Below, piece after piece: positions 5,193 to 5,676 of a stretch of DNA of 5,676 bases. The stretch is from an uncultured bacterium (lineage in GTDB: Bacteria > Bacillota > Clostridia > Lachnospirales > Lachnospiraceae), in assembly GCA_937893485.1 (NCBI GenBank), contig CALBJL010000019.1:1-5676 (forward strand), in the 5' to 3' direction. The position numbers and the translations under genes were made by a program. The notes beneath the pieces were generated by a model that saw only the letters and a list, made by a program, of their open reading frames with translations, made no database searches and was not told the origin of the DNA. How positions within the stretch are numbered: position 1 is the stretch's first letter; the number at the start of each line of letters is the position of its first letter.

Positions 5193-5676
5193 ATGAAAGT
5201 AAAGAAAGCAATCATTCCGGCGGCGGGACTCGGCACCCGTTTTCTGCCGGCGACAAAGGCACAGCCCAAGGAGATGCTGCCGATCGTTGACAAGCCGACG
5301 ATCCAGTATATTATCGAGGAGGCGGTCGCTTCCGGCATTGAGGATATTATCGTTGTGACCGGTCGCAATAAGCGCTCCATTGAGGATCATTTTGACCGTT
5401 CGATTGAGCTGGAGCTTGAGCTGGAGCGCAGCGGCAAAACGGACATGTTACAGATGGTGCGCGACATTTCCGAGATGGCAAATCTGCACTATATCCGCCA
5501 GAAGGAGCCGCGTGGACTCGGACATGCGATACTTGCAGCGAGTCATTTTATCGGGGATGAACCGTTTGCCGTCCTGCTCGGGGACGATGTAGTGGTCTCA
5601 CAGAAGCCGTGTCTCAAGCAGATGCTCGAGGTTTACGACGAATATCAGACGACGATACTCGGTGTGCAGACCGTTG
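5193..5676 (+). CDS. galU: UTP--glucose-1-phosphate uridylyltransferase GalU (partial, cut by window end)
   Basis: GalU is a cytosolic enzyme that makes UDP-glucose and pyrophosphate from UTP and glucose 1-phosphate, feeding cell-surface polysaccharide, glycolipid and galactose pathways. The first 161 codons are present, a bit over half of a typical protein of about 290-300 residues. The nucleotidyltransferase signature AAGLGTRFLPATKAQPKEML (10-29) is followed by PIVDKPTIQYIIEEA (30-44), IIVVTGRNKRSIEDHFD (52-68), the nucleotide/sugar pocket EPRGLGHAILAA (105-116) and the metal-binding region LLGDD (128-132). Position 24 has Gln where many homologues have Met (KAMPKE). The start ATG 5193 follows a G-rich Shine-Dalgarno (AAGGGGGA, 5178-5185). 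It probably shares the promoter upstream of the DUF1934 gene. Confidence 0.96.
   Translation, partial: MKVKKAIIPAAGLGTRFLPATKAQPKEMLPIVDKPTIQYIIEEAVASGIEDIIVVTGRNKRSIEDHFDRSIELELELERSGKTDMLQMVRDISEMANLHYIRQKEPRGLGHAILAASHFIGDEPFAVLLGDDVVVSQKPCLKQMLEVYDEYQTTILGVQTV

Overview
The window reads as a chromosomal sporulation and housekeeping segment from a spore-forming member of the Bacillota, class Clostridia. The moderately GC-rich coding sequence and the GalU and GerA sequence style make Lachnospiraceae the best guess, but this is inference without a database search. All convincing genes lie on the + strand and are closely packed.

Region 1 (1-202) holds what looks like the last codons of an upstream gene (stop at 48-50), a stem-loop terminator (58-96) and about 100 bases of leader. 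Region 2 (203-3896) is a complete GerA-type germinant receptor operon. It encodes the A subunit (cytosolic N-terminal domains plus a membrane domain), the B subunit (amino-acid-permease-like integral membrane protein) and the C subunit (lipoprotein with an LTGC lipobox). Together they would form the inner-membrane receptor by which a dormant spore senses nutrients.

Region 3 (3891-4616) is spoIIR, the forespore-to-mother-cell signal that triggers pro-sigma-E processing. A very good sigma-F-type promoter (GAATA-N15-GGCTATACTT) lies directly upstream, and its -35 box is embedded in the stop codon of the germination C-subunit gene. The transcript it would produce begins almost exactly with a 6-bp hairpin next to a strong Shine-Dalgarno. 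The predicted SpoIIR also carries a lipobox-like LLTGC in its N-terminal hydrophobic segment, which is unusual for this family.

Region 4 (4617-5676) begins with an AT-rich intergenic stretch containing a 15-bp tandem repeat and an extended -10 promoter. It is followed by a DUF1934 (YwiB-like) beta-barrel protein gene and then galU, the UDP-glucose pyrophosphorylase gene, cut by the window end. The last two look like one housekeeping operon.

I found no CRISPR array, mobile element, tRNA or rRNA, and no wholly novel system. The most interesting signals are regulatory: the compact sigma-F promoter and hairpin between late (germination) and early (spoIIR) forespore genes, and the possible lipid anchor on SpoIIR.
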